From: Bacteroidaceae bacterium
GTDB taxonomy: Bacteria; Bacteroidota; Bacteroidia; Bacteroidales; Bacteroidaceae
Reading direction: 5' to 3'
Length of the DNA stretch: 55,632 bases
Assembly (NCBI GenBank): GCA_017546785.1
Contig: JAFYRW010000005.1
Location: 1-55,632, forward strand
Position 1 is the first letter of the stretch. Each line of letters opens with the position of its first letter. The notes beneath the pieces are model-generated. The model saw only the letters and a list, made by a program, of their open reading frames with translations. It made no database searches and was not told the DNA's origin. Made by a program: the position numbers and the translations under genes. Below, in pieces: positions 9,481-17,598 of the stretch.

Positions 9481-9500
9481 TTTGGCGTGATTATTCTATC

Positions 9501-10295
9501 TTACTTTTTAGACCATATTGTTGTGCTTGCATCAATATAGCTGTGTAATTTTGTCTCTGTTATCTTTGCTACATTAAAGTAGGCGTAGTCGTGATTGTCC
9601 TTTACTATGACAAATTTATTGCCATCTAAACGCCAACTGCCCTCTATTGTGGTCTCCTCGTCCTCTTCGCCATCTTCTCCGGGGATAAATGTGTACGAGT
9701 AGTATGAACCGTCAGCTTTGATATTCATTGTCATAATGTATGAAGAGGGAAGGTTGTGGCCTTCGTAGGTAATGGCTTTCCACTCTCCGACAATTCCTGT
9801 TTTAACAGGAACATCCTTGTCTTTGTCACCTGCTGTCTCCTCTTTATTCTGGTCTTTCTTGTAGCTGCCAGATGTTACTGATTTTATTGATTTTCCGTCG
9901 GTATTTATCTTAATCTCAATGTTGATTTTTTTACCGTCGGCATTTCCATCGATGCTTATTTCGGCGTTGCAGCTATTTGCTTTTGTTGCAACGACGTTTG
10001 TTGTACCGGAAAAATATATCTTATCCTCTTCTTCGGTGAAAGGGCATAATATCTCAATGTCGCCGAATGAGTATTCCTCATAAATGAATTTAGGGAGTCT
10101 TACTACAATATCAGTGTCGCCTGCTTTCTTAAGGACAATGTCAGTCCAAACAAGTTCGTTGTATGCGTTACGGGTGAGTATGTGGTATCTTCCCAATACG
10201 GAGTCCAAGAAAGTGGGCTCTGGTGTACTGTCGCACGATGTGAATGTGAGCATTGCAATTATTGCTGCAAAAGCAAATTTTACTAAGTTTTTCAT
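9501..10295 (-). CDS. Lipoprotein with C-terminal lipocalin-like domain
   Basis: Predicted lipoprotein: MKNLVKFAFAAIIAMLTFTSC gives a type II signal with Cys at residue 21. The mature protein has an N-terminal part (about 25-140) of unknown fold containing LGRYHILTRNAYNELVW, a linker rich in Lys, Glu and Asp (about 145-163, KKDQNKEETAGDKDKDVP), and a C-terminal region starting GIVGEWKAITYEG and ending near WRLDGNKFVIV. That GxW and WxLxxNxxxI pattern is typical of Bacteroidota lipocalin-like domains. Specific role unknown. Expressed alone from a TATATTTG box 30 bases upstream; faces tex across the palindromic terminator. Confidence 0.82.
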   Translation of the reverse strand: MKNLVKFAFAAIIAMLTFTSCDSTPEPTFLDSVLGRYHILTRNAYNELVWTDIVLKKAGDTDIVVRLPKFIYEEYSFGDIEILCPFTEEEDKIYFSGTTNVVATKANSCNAEISIDGNADGKKINIEIKINTDGKSIKSVTSGSYKKDQNKEETAGDKDKDVPVKTGIVGEWKAITYEGHNLPSSYIMTMNIKADGSYYSYTFIPGEDGEEDEETTIEGSWRLDGNKFVIVKDNHDYAYFNVAKITETKLHSYIDASTTIWSKK

Positions 10296-10324
10296 ATATT
10301 TTGCATTTAATGTTATATTGTTTG

Positions 10325-10332
10325 CAAATATA
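10325..10332 (-). promoter_or_regulatory. -7 promoter box (TATATTTG) of the 9501 lipoprotein gene
   Basis: Minus-strand TATATTTG, an exact TAnnTTTG match, 30 bases before the lipoprotein ATG. Confidence 0.6.
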
Positions 10333-10360
10333 AATGATTTTTATTTCTCAATTACTTCTA

Positions 10361-10410
10361 TTACAATAAAAAAAAGCGTTTGGAACAACCAAACGCTTTT
10401 TTTATTGTAA
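10361..10410 (-). terminator. Terminator of the gal operon
   Basis: Stem of about 15-22 bp (AAAAGCGTTTGG with CCAAACGCTTTT, extended by TTACAATAAA/TTTATTGTAA) directly behind the galK stop; minus-strand side runs into T8. One base short of a perfect match in the A/T run. Confidence 0.8.
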
Positions 10411-10421
10411 TATGGTTACTA

Positions 10422-11576
10422 TTAGCAGATTTTACGTGAACCGTCGCCAATAACAACGTCGTAAACCTTAGGCATCTTGCCATATTTCTCTTTGTAACGC
10501 TCGTTAGCCTGCTCGATGAAGATCTCGTACAACTCCTCTTTTACAAGGTTGATGGTGCAACCGCCGAAGCCACCACCCATCATACGTGAACCTGTTACAC
10601 CGCAGTCGATAGCAACATCTACCAAGTAATCGAGTTCCTCGCAGCTTACCTGATAATCCTTGCTGAGACCAAAGTGTGTCTCGTACATCTTCTTACCAAC
10701 AGTCTCGTAGTCGCCAGCCTCGAGAGCCTCGCAAACGTCGAGTACGCGAACAACCTCACCGATAACATATTTAGCGCGGTTGTAGTCCTCATCGTTAATT
10801 TCGGGCTTAACAGCCTCGAGCATTTCGAAGCTTGCATCGCGCAATGACTCTACCTCGGGATATTTAGCCTTGATAACCTCGGCAACGCGTTCGCAACTCA
10901 AACGACGCTCATTGTAGGGTGAACCTACGAGCTCGTGCTTAACGCAAGTGTTCAAAAGAACGAGTTTGTAACCCTGGGGCTTGAAGGGGAAATATTGGTA
11001 CTCCAAAGAGCGGCAGTCGAGACGGATGAGGCTACCGGCCTTTCCGAATACGCTTGCAAACTGGTCCATAATACCGCAGTTTACACCAACGTAGTTGTGC
11101 TCTGTCGCTTGACCAACTTTTGCCAATTCGAATTTGTCTACCTTGTTCTCACCGAAAAGATCGTTGAGTGCATAAGCGTATGTGCTCTCCAATGCAGCCG
11201 ATGAAGACATTCCTGCACCGAGGGGTACATCACCTGCAAAAGCTGTGTTGAAACCTTTAACGGGTACACCGCGCTTAATCATTTCGCGACAAACACCGAA
11301 TATGTATTTTGCCCAAGAAGCGCGAGGAGCATCCTCTTCGTTCAATCCGAACTCAACATAATCCTTCTCGTCGATAGAGTAAGCACAAACCTTGTCTGTT
11401 CCGTTAGGCTTAATCTCGGCCATAATACCTTTGTTCACAGCGCCGGGGAATACAAAACCATTGTTGTAGTCGGTGTGCTCACCAATAAGGTTGATACGTC
11501 CGGGAGATGCATAGATGCTACCTGTTGTTCCGTCGAAGTGTTTGATGAAGCGACTTCTTACGAATTCTATATCCAT
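10422..11576 (-). CDS. galK: Galactokinase
   Basis: Phosphorylates alpha-D-galactose at C1, first committed step of the Leloir pathway. The 384 residues are normal length for bacterial GalK. All three GHMP kinase motifs are present: the galactokinase signature GRINLIGEHTDYNNGFVFPG (residues about 27-46), the ATP-binding loop PLGAGMSSSAALE near 127, and GGGFGGCTINLV near 340. Last gene of the galM-transporter-galK operon, 38 bases behind the transporter, and followed by a strong hairpin. This gene order matches galactose operons of Bacteroides. Epimerase and transferase (galE, galT) are not in the window. Confidence 0.97.
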   Translation of the reverse strand: MDIEFVRSRFIKHFDGTTGSIYASPGRINLIGEHTDYNNGFVFPGAVNKGIMAEIKPNGTDKVCAYSIDEKDYVEFGLNEEDAPRASWAKYIFGVCREMIKRGVPVKGFNTAFAGDVPLGAGMSSSAALESTYAYALNDLFGENKVDKFELAKVGQATEHNYVGVNCGIMDQFASVFGKAGSLIRLDCRSLEYQYFPFKPQGYKLVLLNTCVKHELVGSPYNERRLSCERVAEVIKAKYPEVESLRDASFEMLEAVKPEINDEDYNRAKYVIGEVVRVLDVCEALEAGDYETVGKKMYETHFGLSKDYQVSCEELDYLVDVAIDCGVTGSRMMGGGFGGCTINLVKEELYEIFIEQANERYKEKYGKMPKVYDVVIGDGSRKIC

Positions 11577-11614
11577 AGTTGTAATTTTTATATGTTAAAC
11601 AAATATTTCAGAGA

Positions 11615-12889
11615 TTATTTCTTTGCGGGTTTTGAACCTACAAGTGCGTAGAACAGGATGTATGCTGCACAGAATACAACAACCCAATAGCTTGTCATAT
11701 AGTTTGTAAGGTCGGCAACCTGAGCCTGGATAGCAAGCATTACAGCGCAACCGAATACCATTGTCATAAAGATACCCGAAGCAACGGCTGTGTATTTGCC
11801 GAGACCCTCAACTGCCATATTGAAGATACCACCCCACATAACTGATGTGCAGAGACCTACCAACAAGAATGCAAAGATACCAACGGGTACTTCAGCCCAA
11901 ATGAGGTTCAATGTGCCCCAGTCGATACCGGGAACGGTAACTGTTGATGAAGCGGGAGCAAACATACCGAATAGTACGAGTACCAATGTTGCAGTAGCAA
12001 CTGTTGCAATCATAGCGCGGCTAGATACTTTGCTACCGATAGCGCCACCCACGAAACGACCGATAAGCATCATAAACCAGTAAACAGCCACGATAAGACC
12101 TGCTGTTGCTGCTGAGATACCAAGTTCGGGAGTATTGACAAGGTACATATTAACGTATGTGGGAACACCAACCTCGATACCCATATAAAGGAAGATAGCG
12201 AGAATACCGAGAACAAAGTGACGATATTTCAACGCGCCCTTGATAAGGCCTACATTCACGGGTGCCTGCTCGGGTTCCTGAATCTTTGTAAAGAGGATAA
12301 CAACGAATGCCAATACAAAGATACCCAATGCAATCATAAGCGCTGGAGTAGCGTCGGCAATCTTGGTCTCTTTTGTAATCTCACCGATGAGCGCACCCAT
12401 AAGGATATACACTGCTACGGCTGCTGAAGAGTTGAATACACCACCAATCTGAATGAGCTGGTTACCTTTGTTACCGCCGCCACCGAGAAGGTTGAGCATA
12501 GGATTGACAACGCAGTTAAGGATACACATACAGAAACCTGCGATGAATGCACCGATAAGATAAACGGCAAATACAAGGCCGAGGTTCTCTTTAGCGTCCA
12601 ACTGACCGCTCAACCACTGAATGAGAATACCCACAATACCGATAGCAAGACCGATGAGGGCAGTCTTTTTGTAACCGAACTTTGCAATAAGCATACCGGC
12701 GGGAACACCCATAATAAGGTATGCGACAAAGTTACCGTAGTTACCAATCTGTGCAAGAACCTCTGAAATTTCTCCCTGTGCCTTGATGATGTTTGCCATA
12801 GGCGAGCACAAGTTTGTCACAAAGGCAATCATTGCGAAGAGTGCAATCATTACGATAATTGCGCCCCACTGTTTTTTTTGCTGACTCAT
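11615..12889 (-). CDS. gluP: FHS-family glucose/galactose MFS symporter
   Basis: Inner-membrane sugar transporter of the fucose-galactose-glucose:H+ symporter family. The 424 residues form twelve membrane helices by eye, with family-type segments: FVTNLCSPMANIIKAQ at the first periplasmic loop, YLIMGVPAGMLIAKFGYKKTALIGL at helices 2-3, NCVVNPMLNLLGGGGNKGNQLIQIGGVFNS with the conserved Asn and Gln, and GGIFNMAVEGLGKYTAVASG in the C-half. Sits between galM and galK (34- and 38-base gaps), so galactose is the likely substrate in this setting, though family members also take glucose. Confidence 0.93.
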   Translation of the reverse strand: MSQQKKQWGAIIVMIALFAMIAFVTNLCSPMANIIKAQGEISEVLAQIGNYGNFVAYLIMGVPAGMLIAKFGYKKTALIGLAIGIVGILIQWLSGQLDAKENLGLVFAVYLIGAFIAGFCMCILNCVVNPMLNLLGGGGNKGNQLIQIGGVFNSSAAVAVYILMGALIGEITKETKIADATPALMIALGIFVLAFVVILFTKIQEPEQAPVNVGLIKGALKYRHFVLGILAIFLYMGIEVGVPTYVNMYLVNTPELGISAATAGLIVAVYWFMMLIGRFVGGAIGSKVSSRAMIATVATATLVLVLFGMFAPASSTVTVPGIDWGTLNLIWAEVPVGIFAFLLVGLCTSVMWGGIFNMAVEGLGKYTAVASGIFMTMVFGCAVMLAIQAQVADLTNYMTSYWVVVFCAAYILFYALVGSKPAKK

Positions 12890-12923
12890 AAATTTAAGTT
12901 TTTTAGTTATAGTTTTTTGTTAA

Positions 12924-14009
12924 TTATTTTTCTACTCCGAATTTGTAGATGGTAACTTGTGAGTACTCCTCTCCGGGCTTTAATACAGCGCTAGGGAAAT
13001 GTGCTCTGTTGGGAGTGTCGGGGAAGTGTTGTGCCTCGAAACAGATGGCGCTGCGTTTGGGGAATGTTGCACCGTGTGCTCCCGCAAAGCCGCTGTGCCA
13101 GTTTGATGTGTACACCTGAACTCCTGGCTCTGTGGTGTAAACCTCCATTGTACGTCCGCTGATGGGCTCTGTTACCTTTGCTGCAAAGCTTAATTCGCCA
13201 ACCTCTTTTTTGTTAAGAACGTAGCAGTGATCGTAACCTACTCCGAACTTAATCTGCTCCTCGTCGGCATCGATGCGTGCACCAACCTCTGTGGGAGTGG
13301 TAAAGTCGAACGCTGTTCCCTTGACGGGTGCGATGCTACCGTTGGGAATAGATGTCTCGTCTACGGGAACAAAGAAGTCTGCGTTTATTTCGCAAATGAG
13401 ATTGTCTACTGTTGCTGTAGGATTGGCAATTCCCGAGAGTGAGAAGAATCCGTGGCTTGTAAGGTTTACGATTGTTGTCTTGTCGGTTGTTGCCTTATAG
13501 TCGATTTTAAGTTCATTCTCGTCGTTGAACGAGTAGATGACTGTTACGTCGAGATTGCCGGGGAAGCCCTCTTCGCCATCGGCTGAAATATAGTGTAGCT
13601 TGAGTGTCTGGCAATCCAACTGCTCAGCGTCCCAAACGCGTGCGTGGAATCCTGTAGGTCCTCCGTGAAGGTGGTTGGGGCCGTTGTTTATTGCCAATTG
13701 GTACTCTTTGCATTCGAGTGTGAATTTTCCCTTGCAGATGCGGTTGCCGTAACGACCAACCAATGTGCTGAGGAAAGGCTCGGGGCTGTTCAATAGATTG
13801 TCGATGCTGTCGTGTCCTTGAATAACGTTTGCATAGTTGCCGTTCTTGTCGGGAACCATAATGCTCAAGATTGCACCGCCGTAATTTGTTATTGCTACTT
13901 CGCTGCCTTTCTTGTTTTTAAGAATGAAAAGAGCGGTCTCTTTGCCGTCGATGACTTTCTTAAAATCGACGGCCTTTAATTCCGAGAGATTGTTTTCTGT
14001 ACAACTCAT
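12924..14009 (-). CDS. galM: Aldose 1-epimerase (mutarotase)
   Basis: Converts beta- to alpha-D-galactose so galactokinase can use it. The 361 residues match the family. Landmarks: ITNYGGAILSIMVPD near 40, GRYGNRICKGKF near 90 with the substrate-binding Arg, NNGPNHLHGGPTGFHARVWD near 110-130 with the conserved His, the catalytic-type His in NLTSHGFFSLSG near 190, and the C-terminal Glu in ICFEAQHFPDTPN near 325. A short N-terminal extension with Cys at 3 lacks a hydrophobic core, so it is probably cytoplasmic. First gene of the operon, with a leader of roughly 120 bases. Confidence 0.95.
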   Translation of the reverse strand: MSCTENNLSELKAVDFKKVIDGKETALFILKNKKGSEVAITNYGGAILSIMVPDKNGNYANVIQGHDSIDNLLNSPEPFLSTLVGRYGNRICKGKFTLECKEYQLAINNGPNHLHGGPTGFHARVWDAEQLDCQTLKLHYISADGEEGFPGNLDVTVIYSFNDENELKIDYKATTDKTTIVNLTSHGFFSLSGIANPTATVDNLICEINADFFVPVDETSIPNGSIAPVKGTAFDFTTPTEVGARIDADEEQIKFGVGYDHCYVLNKKEVGELSFAAKVTEPISGRTMEVYTTEPGVQVYTSNWHSGFAGAHGATFPKRSAICFEAQHFPDTPNRAHFPSAVLKPGEEYSQVTIYKFGVEK

Positions 14010-14134
14010 ATTGTTAATAGGTTCTTGTTAGATGTCTTTTCGGTTCTCCATAATATGGTACACAGATAAAATGCATTTGTGAATGCTTCTTGATGCCGTG
14101 AATGCCTTTTACGGAGTTTACATTGCAAATAAAG

Positions 14135-14142
14135 CAAAAATA
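14135..14142 (-). promoter_or_regulatory. -7 promoter box (TATTTTTG) of the gal operon
   Basis: Minus-strand TATTTTTG, exact TAnnTTTG match, about 126 bases before galM. The 304-base gap 14010-14313 contains this box, the galM leader and the folC-side inverted repeat; no gene was seen in it. Confidence 0.5.
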
Positions 14143-14237
14143 TATATTATGACAAAATAAATTAAAAATATTTTTTGCGCTATTTGTGTGCTCTCGGCTT
14201 TTTGTAATTTTTTGAAAACTTTTTTAAGAAAAAGAAA

Positions 14238-14285
14238 GAATGTCTATCGATTTTGCCGCTTGTGTGGTTTTTTCGATAGACATTC
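14238..14285 (-). terminator. Long-loop inverted repeat behind folC, probable terminator
   Basis: Perfect 13-bp arms (GAATGTCTATCGA at 14238-14250 and its complement at 14273-14285) around a 22-base loop, 28 bases after the folC stop. The minus-strand side runs into TTTCTTTTTC, which fits a terminator. The long loop is unusual and leaves an operator role open. Confidence 0.55.
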
Positions 14286-14313
14286 AAAATTCTTCAATAT
14301 ATAGCCTGTTTTA

Positions 14314-15597
14314 CTATATTTTGCTGGATAAAAGGTCGGCAACGATGAAGCAGCTACCGCCTACAAAGATAAAATCGTTGGGCGATGCATCCTTTTTGGC
14401 TGCTTCGAGTGCTTCGGCTACTGTGGGGTAGTGGTTGCCGAACAAATTATACTCGGCAGCTTTGTGCATAAGCTCTTCGCTAGGTAGGGCACGCTTGACG
14501 CCTGCCTGTGTGAAATAGTATTCTGCCTCGCGGGGCATCATTGCAAGCACGCTGCTTATATCCTTGTCGTTCACCATTCCGAATATGATGCGCAGTGTGT
14601 TGTATTGCTGTTGTTTAAGCTGCTCGACAATGTAGGATATTCCTCCTATATTGTGTCCGGCGTCGCAAACTATGCGCGGTTGCTCGCCAATCTTTTGCCA
14701 GCGTCCCATAAGGCCTGTCGTTGCTGTTACCGAGGCAAAGCCTTGCTCTATTGCCTGTTGTCCTATGTTGTATCCTATATTTTGCAACTGCTGTACAGCG
14801 GTGAGAATTGTGTTGGTGTTCTTTCTCTGATAATCGCCGCCCAATTCCCCGTAGATTGTGCCGTGGAGTGCTGTGCGGTAAAGATAGCCGTCGTTGTGAG
14901 GATGTGCCTCGATGAGTGCCTTCTGCTCCTCGGCAAAAATGATGGGTGCGCCAACCTCTTTTGCTTTATTCTCGAACACTCTCTTTGTCTCGGGTGTTGT
15001 CTCGCCGATAATGACGGGTGTCCCGGCCTTTATTATGCCAGCCTTCTCGCCCGCAATCTCTGTGAGAGTGTGGCCTAAGAATTGTGTGTGGTCGGGGCTG
15101 ATATTTGTTATTATGCAGACGTCGGGCGATATTATATTGGTGCAGTCGAGACGTCCGCCGAGTCCTACTTCGACTACAGCGACGTCTACTTTCTGTTGGG
15201 CAAAATAGGTGAATGCCATTGCTGTCGTCAGCTCAAAGAATGATGGGTGCAGCGGCTCGAAGAACTCCTTTTCGCGTGCAACGAATTCCACTACAAATTC
15301 TTTGCTCACCGGCTCGCCGTTTATGCGTATGCGCTCGCGAAAATCAATAAGGTGCGGCGACGTGTAGAGTCCTACGCGGTAGCCTGCGCTCTGCAGTATC
15401 GATGCGAGCGTGTGCGAACAGGAACCTTTGCCGTTTGTTCCGGCAACGTGTATGGTGCGGAATTTGCGGTGCGGGTGCCCGAAATGCTCGTCAAGGGCGA
15501 GCGTGGTGTCGAGCCCCTCCTTATATGCAGAACTGCCCACCTGCTGAAACAGAGGTGCGCAGTTGAAAAGATAATTGACTGTCTCGTCGTATGTCAT
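14314..15597 (-). CDS. folC: Dihydrofolate synthase / folylpolyglutamate synthase
   Basis: ATP-dependent Mur-ligase-like enzyme that joins glutamate to dihydropteroate and extends folate glutamate tails. The 427 residues are standard. Visible: the P-loop HVAGTNGKGSCSHTLASIL near 50, the DHFS-type segment YTSPHLIDFRERIRING near 78-95, GLGGRLDCTNII near 145, ITNISPDHTQFLGHTLTEIAGEKAGIIK near 165-190 with the metal-binding His and carbamylated-type Lys, and CDAGHNIGG near 312. Follows dnaJ by 48 bases, so it is likely the distal gene of a grpE-dnaJ-folC unit, an unrelated function riding on a heat-shock transcript. Confidence 0.94.
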   Translation of the reverse strand: MTYDETVNYLFNCAPLFQQVGSSAYKEGLDTTLALDEHFGHPHRKFRTIHVAGTNGKGSCSHTLASILQSAGYRVGLYTSPHLIDFRERIRINGEPVSKEFVVEFVAREKEFFEPLHPSFFELTTAMAFTYFAQQKVDVAVVEVGLGGRLDCTNIISPDVCIITNISPDHTQFLGHTLTEIAGEKAGIIKAGTPVIIGETTPETKRVFENKAKEVGAPIIFAEEQKALIEAHPHNDGYLYRTALHGTIYGELGGDYQRKNTNTILTAVQQLQNIGYNIGQQAIEQGFASVTATTGLMGRWQKIGEQPRIVCDAGHNIGGISYIVEQLKQQQYNTLRIIFGMVNDKDISSVLAMMPREAEYYFTQAGVKRALPSEELMHKAAEYNLFGNHYPTVAEALEAAKKDASPNDFIFVGGSCFIVADLLSSKI

Positions 15598-15645
15598 ATT
15601 CTGTTGCTTTTACAGCCGTCGGGCTTTTTGTGTCTAAAGGGCGGC

Positions 15646-16797
15646 TCAATCGAAAAAGTTACGGAATTTCTTGAAAAGCTGCTCTTTTATGCTCTCGCTG
15701 GGACGGAAATTCTCGGAGCTCTTGAAGCCTTCGATGTATTTTTTCTCATCCTTGCTGAGTGTCTCGGGGATATATACGCTGATGTTCACGACAATATCTC
15801 CTCGACCGTAACCGTTGAGCACCGGCAATCCTTTGCCGCGCAGACGAAGCACCTTTCCGGGTTGTGTTCCCGCCTCGATATTTACCTTTACAGGGCCCTC
15901 GAGCGTTGGAATCTCGACAACGCCACCGAGTGTTGCTGTGGGAATGTCTAATAGCAGGCTGTATACAAGGTCGTTCTCGTCGCGTACAAGGTTGGGATGC
16001 TTCTCCTCTTCTATCTGTATAAGAAGGTCGCCCGGAACGCCATTGTGCTTGCCGGCGTTACCTTTGCCGCGTAGCGACAGCTGCATTCCTGCGGTTACTC
16101 CTGCGGGAATCTGTACCTCTACGACCTCTTCGCCCATTACAATTCCGTCGCCGCTACAGTGACGGCATTTGTTCTTTATTATTTTGCCTTCGCCGTTGCA
16201 TCGTGGGCAGACAGCCTCGCTGCGCATCATTCCAAAAATGCTCTGCTGTGTGCGTACGACGCGTCCTGTACCTCTACATTCGGGGCAGGTCTCAGTTGCG
16301 TTGCCCTCGGCACCGCTGCCGTTACAATGTTTACAAGCTACATACTTTTTGAGCTTGAATTTCTTTGTTACGCCGGTAGCAATCTCGTTGAGAGACAATT
16401 TTACCTTTACTCTAAGGTCGCCACCGCGGAAGCGTGCCTGCTGCTGACGTGCTCCGCCGCCTCCGAATCCTCCGAAGCCACCGAATCCTCCGCCGCCGAA
16501 GATGTCGCCGAACATCGAGAAGATGTCGTTCATATCCATTCCTGCGCCGCTGAAGCCACCGCCTCCAGTTGCGTTCATTCCCTCGAATCCGAACTGGTCG
16601 TATCGTGCTTTCTTGTCGGGGTCGCTGAGTACACTGTACGCTTCGGCTGCCTCCTTGAATTTCTCTTCGGCACTCTTGTTGCCCGGGTTCTTGTCGGGGT
16701 GATACTGTATCGCCATCTTGCGATACGCCTTTTTTATGTCGTTTGCCGATGCGTTCCTATCGACGCCCAGCACTTCATAGTAGTCTCTTTTTGCCAT
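15646..16797 (-). CDS. dnaJ: Chaperone DnaJ (Hsp40)
   Basis: Co-chaperone that delivers clients to DnaK and stimulates its ATPase. The 383 residues have the complete class A layout: J domain (1-70) with the HPD motif at about 33-35 (YHPDKNPG), a Gly/Phe-rich linker (about 75-118, [15 protein letters not shown]), a zinc domain with all four CxxCxGxG repeats ([32 protein letters not shown], about 152-222), and the two C-terminal beta domains. Starts 15 bases after the grpE stop, so the pair is one transcription unit. No CIRCE element was seen. Confidence 0.97.
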   Translation of the reverse strand: MAKRDYYEVLGVDRNASANDIKKAYRKMAIQYHPDKNPGNKSAEEKFKEAAEAYSVLSDPDKKARYDQFGFEGMNATGGGGFSGAGMDMNDIFSMFGDIFGGGGFGGFGGFGGGGARQQQARFRGGDLRVKVKLSLNEIATGVTKKFKLKKYVACKHCNGSGAEGNATETCPECRGTGRVVRTQQSIFGMMRSEAVCPRCNGEGKIIKNKCRHCSGDGIVMGEEVVEVQIPAGVTAGMQLSLRGKGNAGKHNGVPGDLLIQIEEEKHPNLVRDENDLVYSLLLDIPTATLGGVVEIPTLEGPVKVNIEAGTQPGKVLRLRGKGLPVLNGYGRGDIVVNISVYIPETLSKDEKKYIEGFKSSENFRPSESIKEQLFKKFRNFFD

Positions 16798-16812
16798 ATT
16801 CTATTGTGTCGA

Positions 16813-17394
16813 TTATTCGCCTACTGCTACTTTTGCGTGGCGTATTACCTTGTCGTTGAGCATATATCCTGTCTGTACACAGTCGAGAACTTTGCCCTTG
16901 AGCGTTTCGTCGGGGGTGGGGACCATTGCTATAGCCTCGTGAAAATCGGTATTGAACTCCTGTCCCTCGGTCTCTATTTTCTGTAGACCGTTCTGCTTGA
17001 GAATTCCCATAAATTTGTTGTATATAAGCTCTACTCCGGTGAGAATTTCCTGTGCGTTGTCGTCCTTTGCCATATTGGCAAGAGCGCGCTCAAAGTCATC
17101 GAGTACGGGGAGTATCGACTCTATGGCACGTTCGCCACCGTTCTTTATAAGCTCGGCTTTCTCCTTGAGTGTGCGCTTGCGGTAGTTGTCAAACTCGGCT
17201 ACCTGACGCAGATATTTGTCCTCGAGTGTGGCTATCTTTTCGTTAGCCTCGTTCAATTGCTTCTCTAATTTCTGCTCCTCGCTCTCCTCGATGGCGGGTG
17301 TCTCCTCTGCTGTAACATTCTCGTTGTTTGCTACCTGCTCCTCGAAATTGCTCTCCTCGACCAATTTTTCCTCTTTCTTGCTATTCTTGCTCAT
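16813..17394 (-). CDS. grpE: Nucleotide exchange factor GrpE
   Basis: Releases ADP from DnaK. Start taken at the ATG at 17394 (MSKNSKKEEKL); a longer frame reaches 17472 but its extra 26 residues are non-family. The 193 residues show an acidic N-terminal tail, a long heptad coiled coil (about 38-90, EEQKLEKQLNEANEKIATLE), the conserved EFDNYRKRTLKEK, DDFERAL, and the beta-domain end DKVIRHAKVAVGE. First gene before dnaJ. A TAATTTTG box at 17481-17488 gives a leader near 80 bases. Confidence 0.95.
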   Translation of the reverse strand: MSKNSKKEEKLVEESNFEEQVANNENVTAEETPAIEESEEQKLEKQLNEANEKIATLEDKYLRQVAEFDNYRKRTLKEKAELIKNGGERAIESILPVLDDFERALANMAKDDNAQEILTGVELIYNKFMGILKQNGLQKIETEGQEFNTDFHEAIAMVPTPDETLKGKVLDCVQTGYMLNDKVIRHAKVAVGE

Positions 17395-17460
17395 ATATTT
17401 TATAGAATTTATTTTCGGTATATTATTCGCTTGATTTATAACAAATAGTTTGCCAATGGG

Positions 17461-17569
17461 TTTTTGTGGCAAAATTTGTGCAAAATTACTCTTTTTGTTT
17501 AAGAATCTGTGTCAATTTGGCAGTTTTTGATTTTTCTTCACTGACACTGTCTGTTTTTGTGGCAAAATT
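17461..17569. repeat. 16-bp direct repeat in the grpE/sulfatase intergenic region
   Basis: TTTTTGTGGCAAAATT occurs at 17461-17476 and again, identically, at 17554-17569, 93 bases apart. Each copy contains or abuts a minus-strand TAATTTTG box, and the second abuts the sulfatase -7 box on the plus strand. Confidence 0.7.
17481..17488 (-). promoter_or_regulatory. -7 promoter box (TAATTTTG) of grpE-dnaJ
   Basis: Minus-strand TAATTTTG, 86 bases before grpE. A second identical box at 17563-17570 could be an alternative, longer start. Confidence 0.5.
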
Positions 17570-17571
17570 AC

Positions 17572-17579
17572 TATCTTCG
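17572..17579 (+). promoter_or_regulatory. -7 promoter box (TATCTTCG) of the sulfatase gene
   Basis: Plus-strand TATCTTCG, 20 bases before the sulfatase ATG, immediately next to the second copy of the 16-bp direct repeat. Confidence 0.6.
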
Positions 17580-17598
17580 CTAACTAAATTGTCTGTTT

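Noticed and set aside
16420-16560. Short GC-rich repeats inside dnaJ as a repeat element
   Set aside because: They encode the normal Gly/Phe-rich linker of DnaJ.
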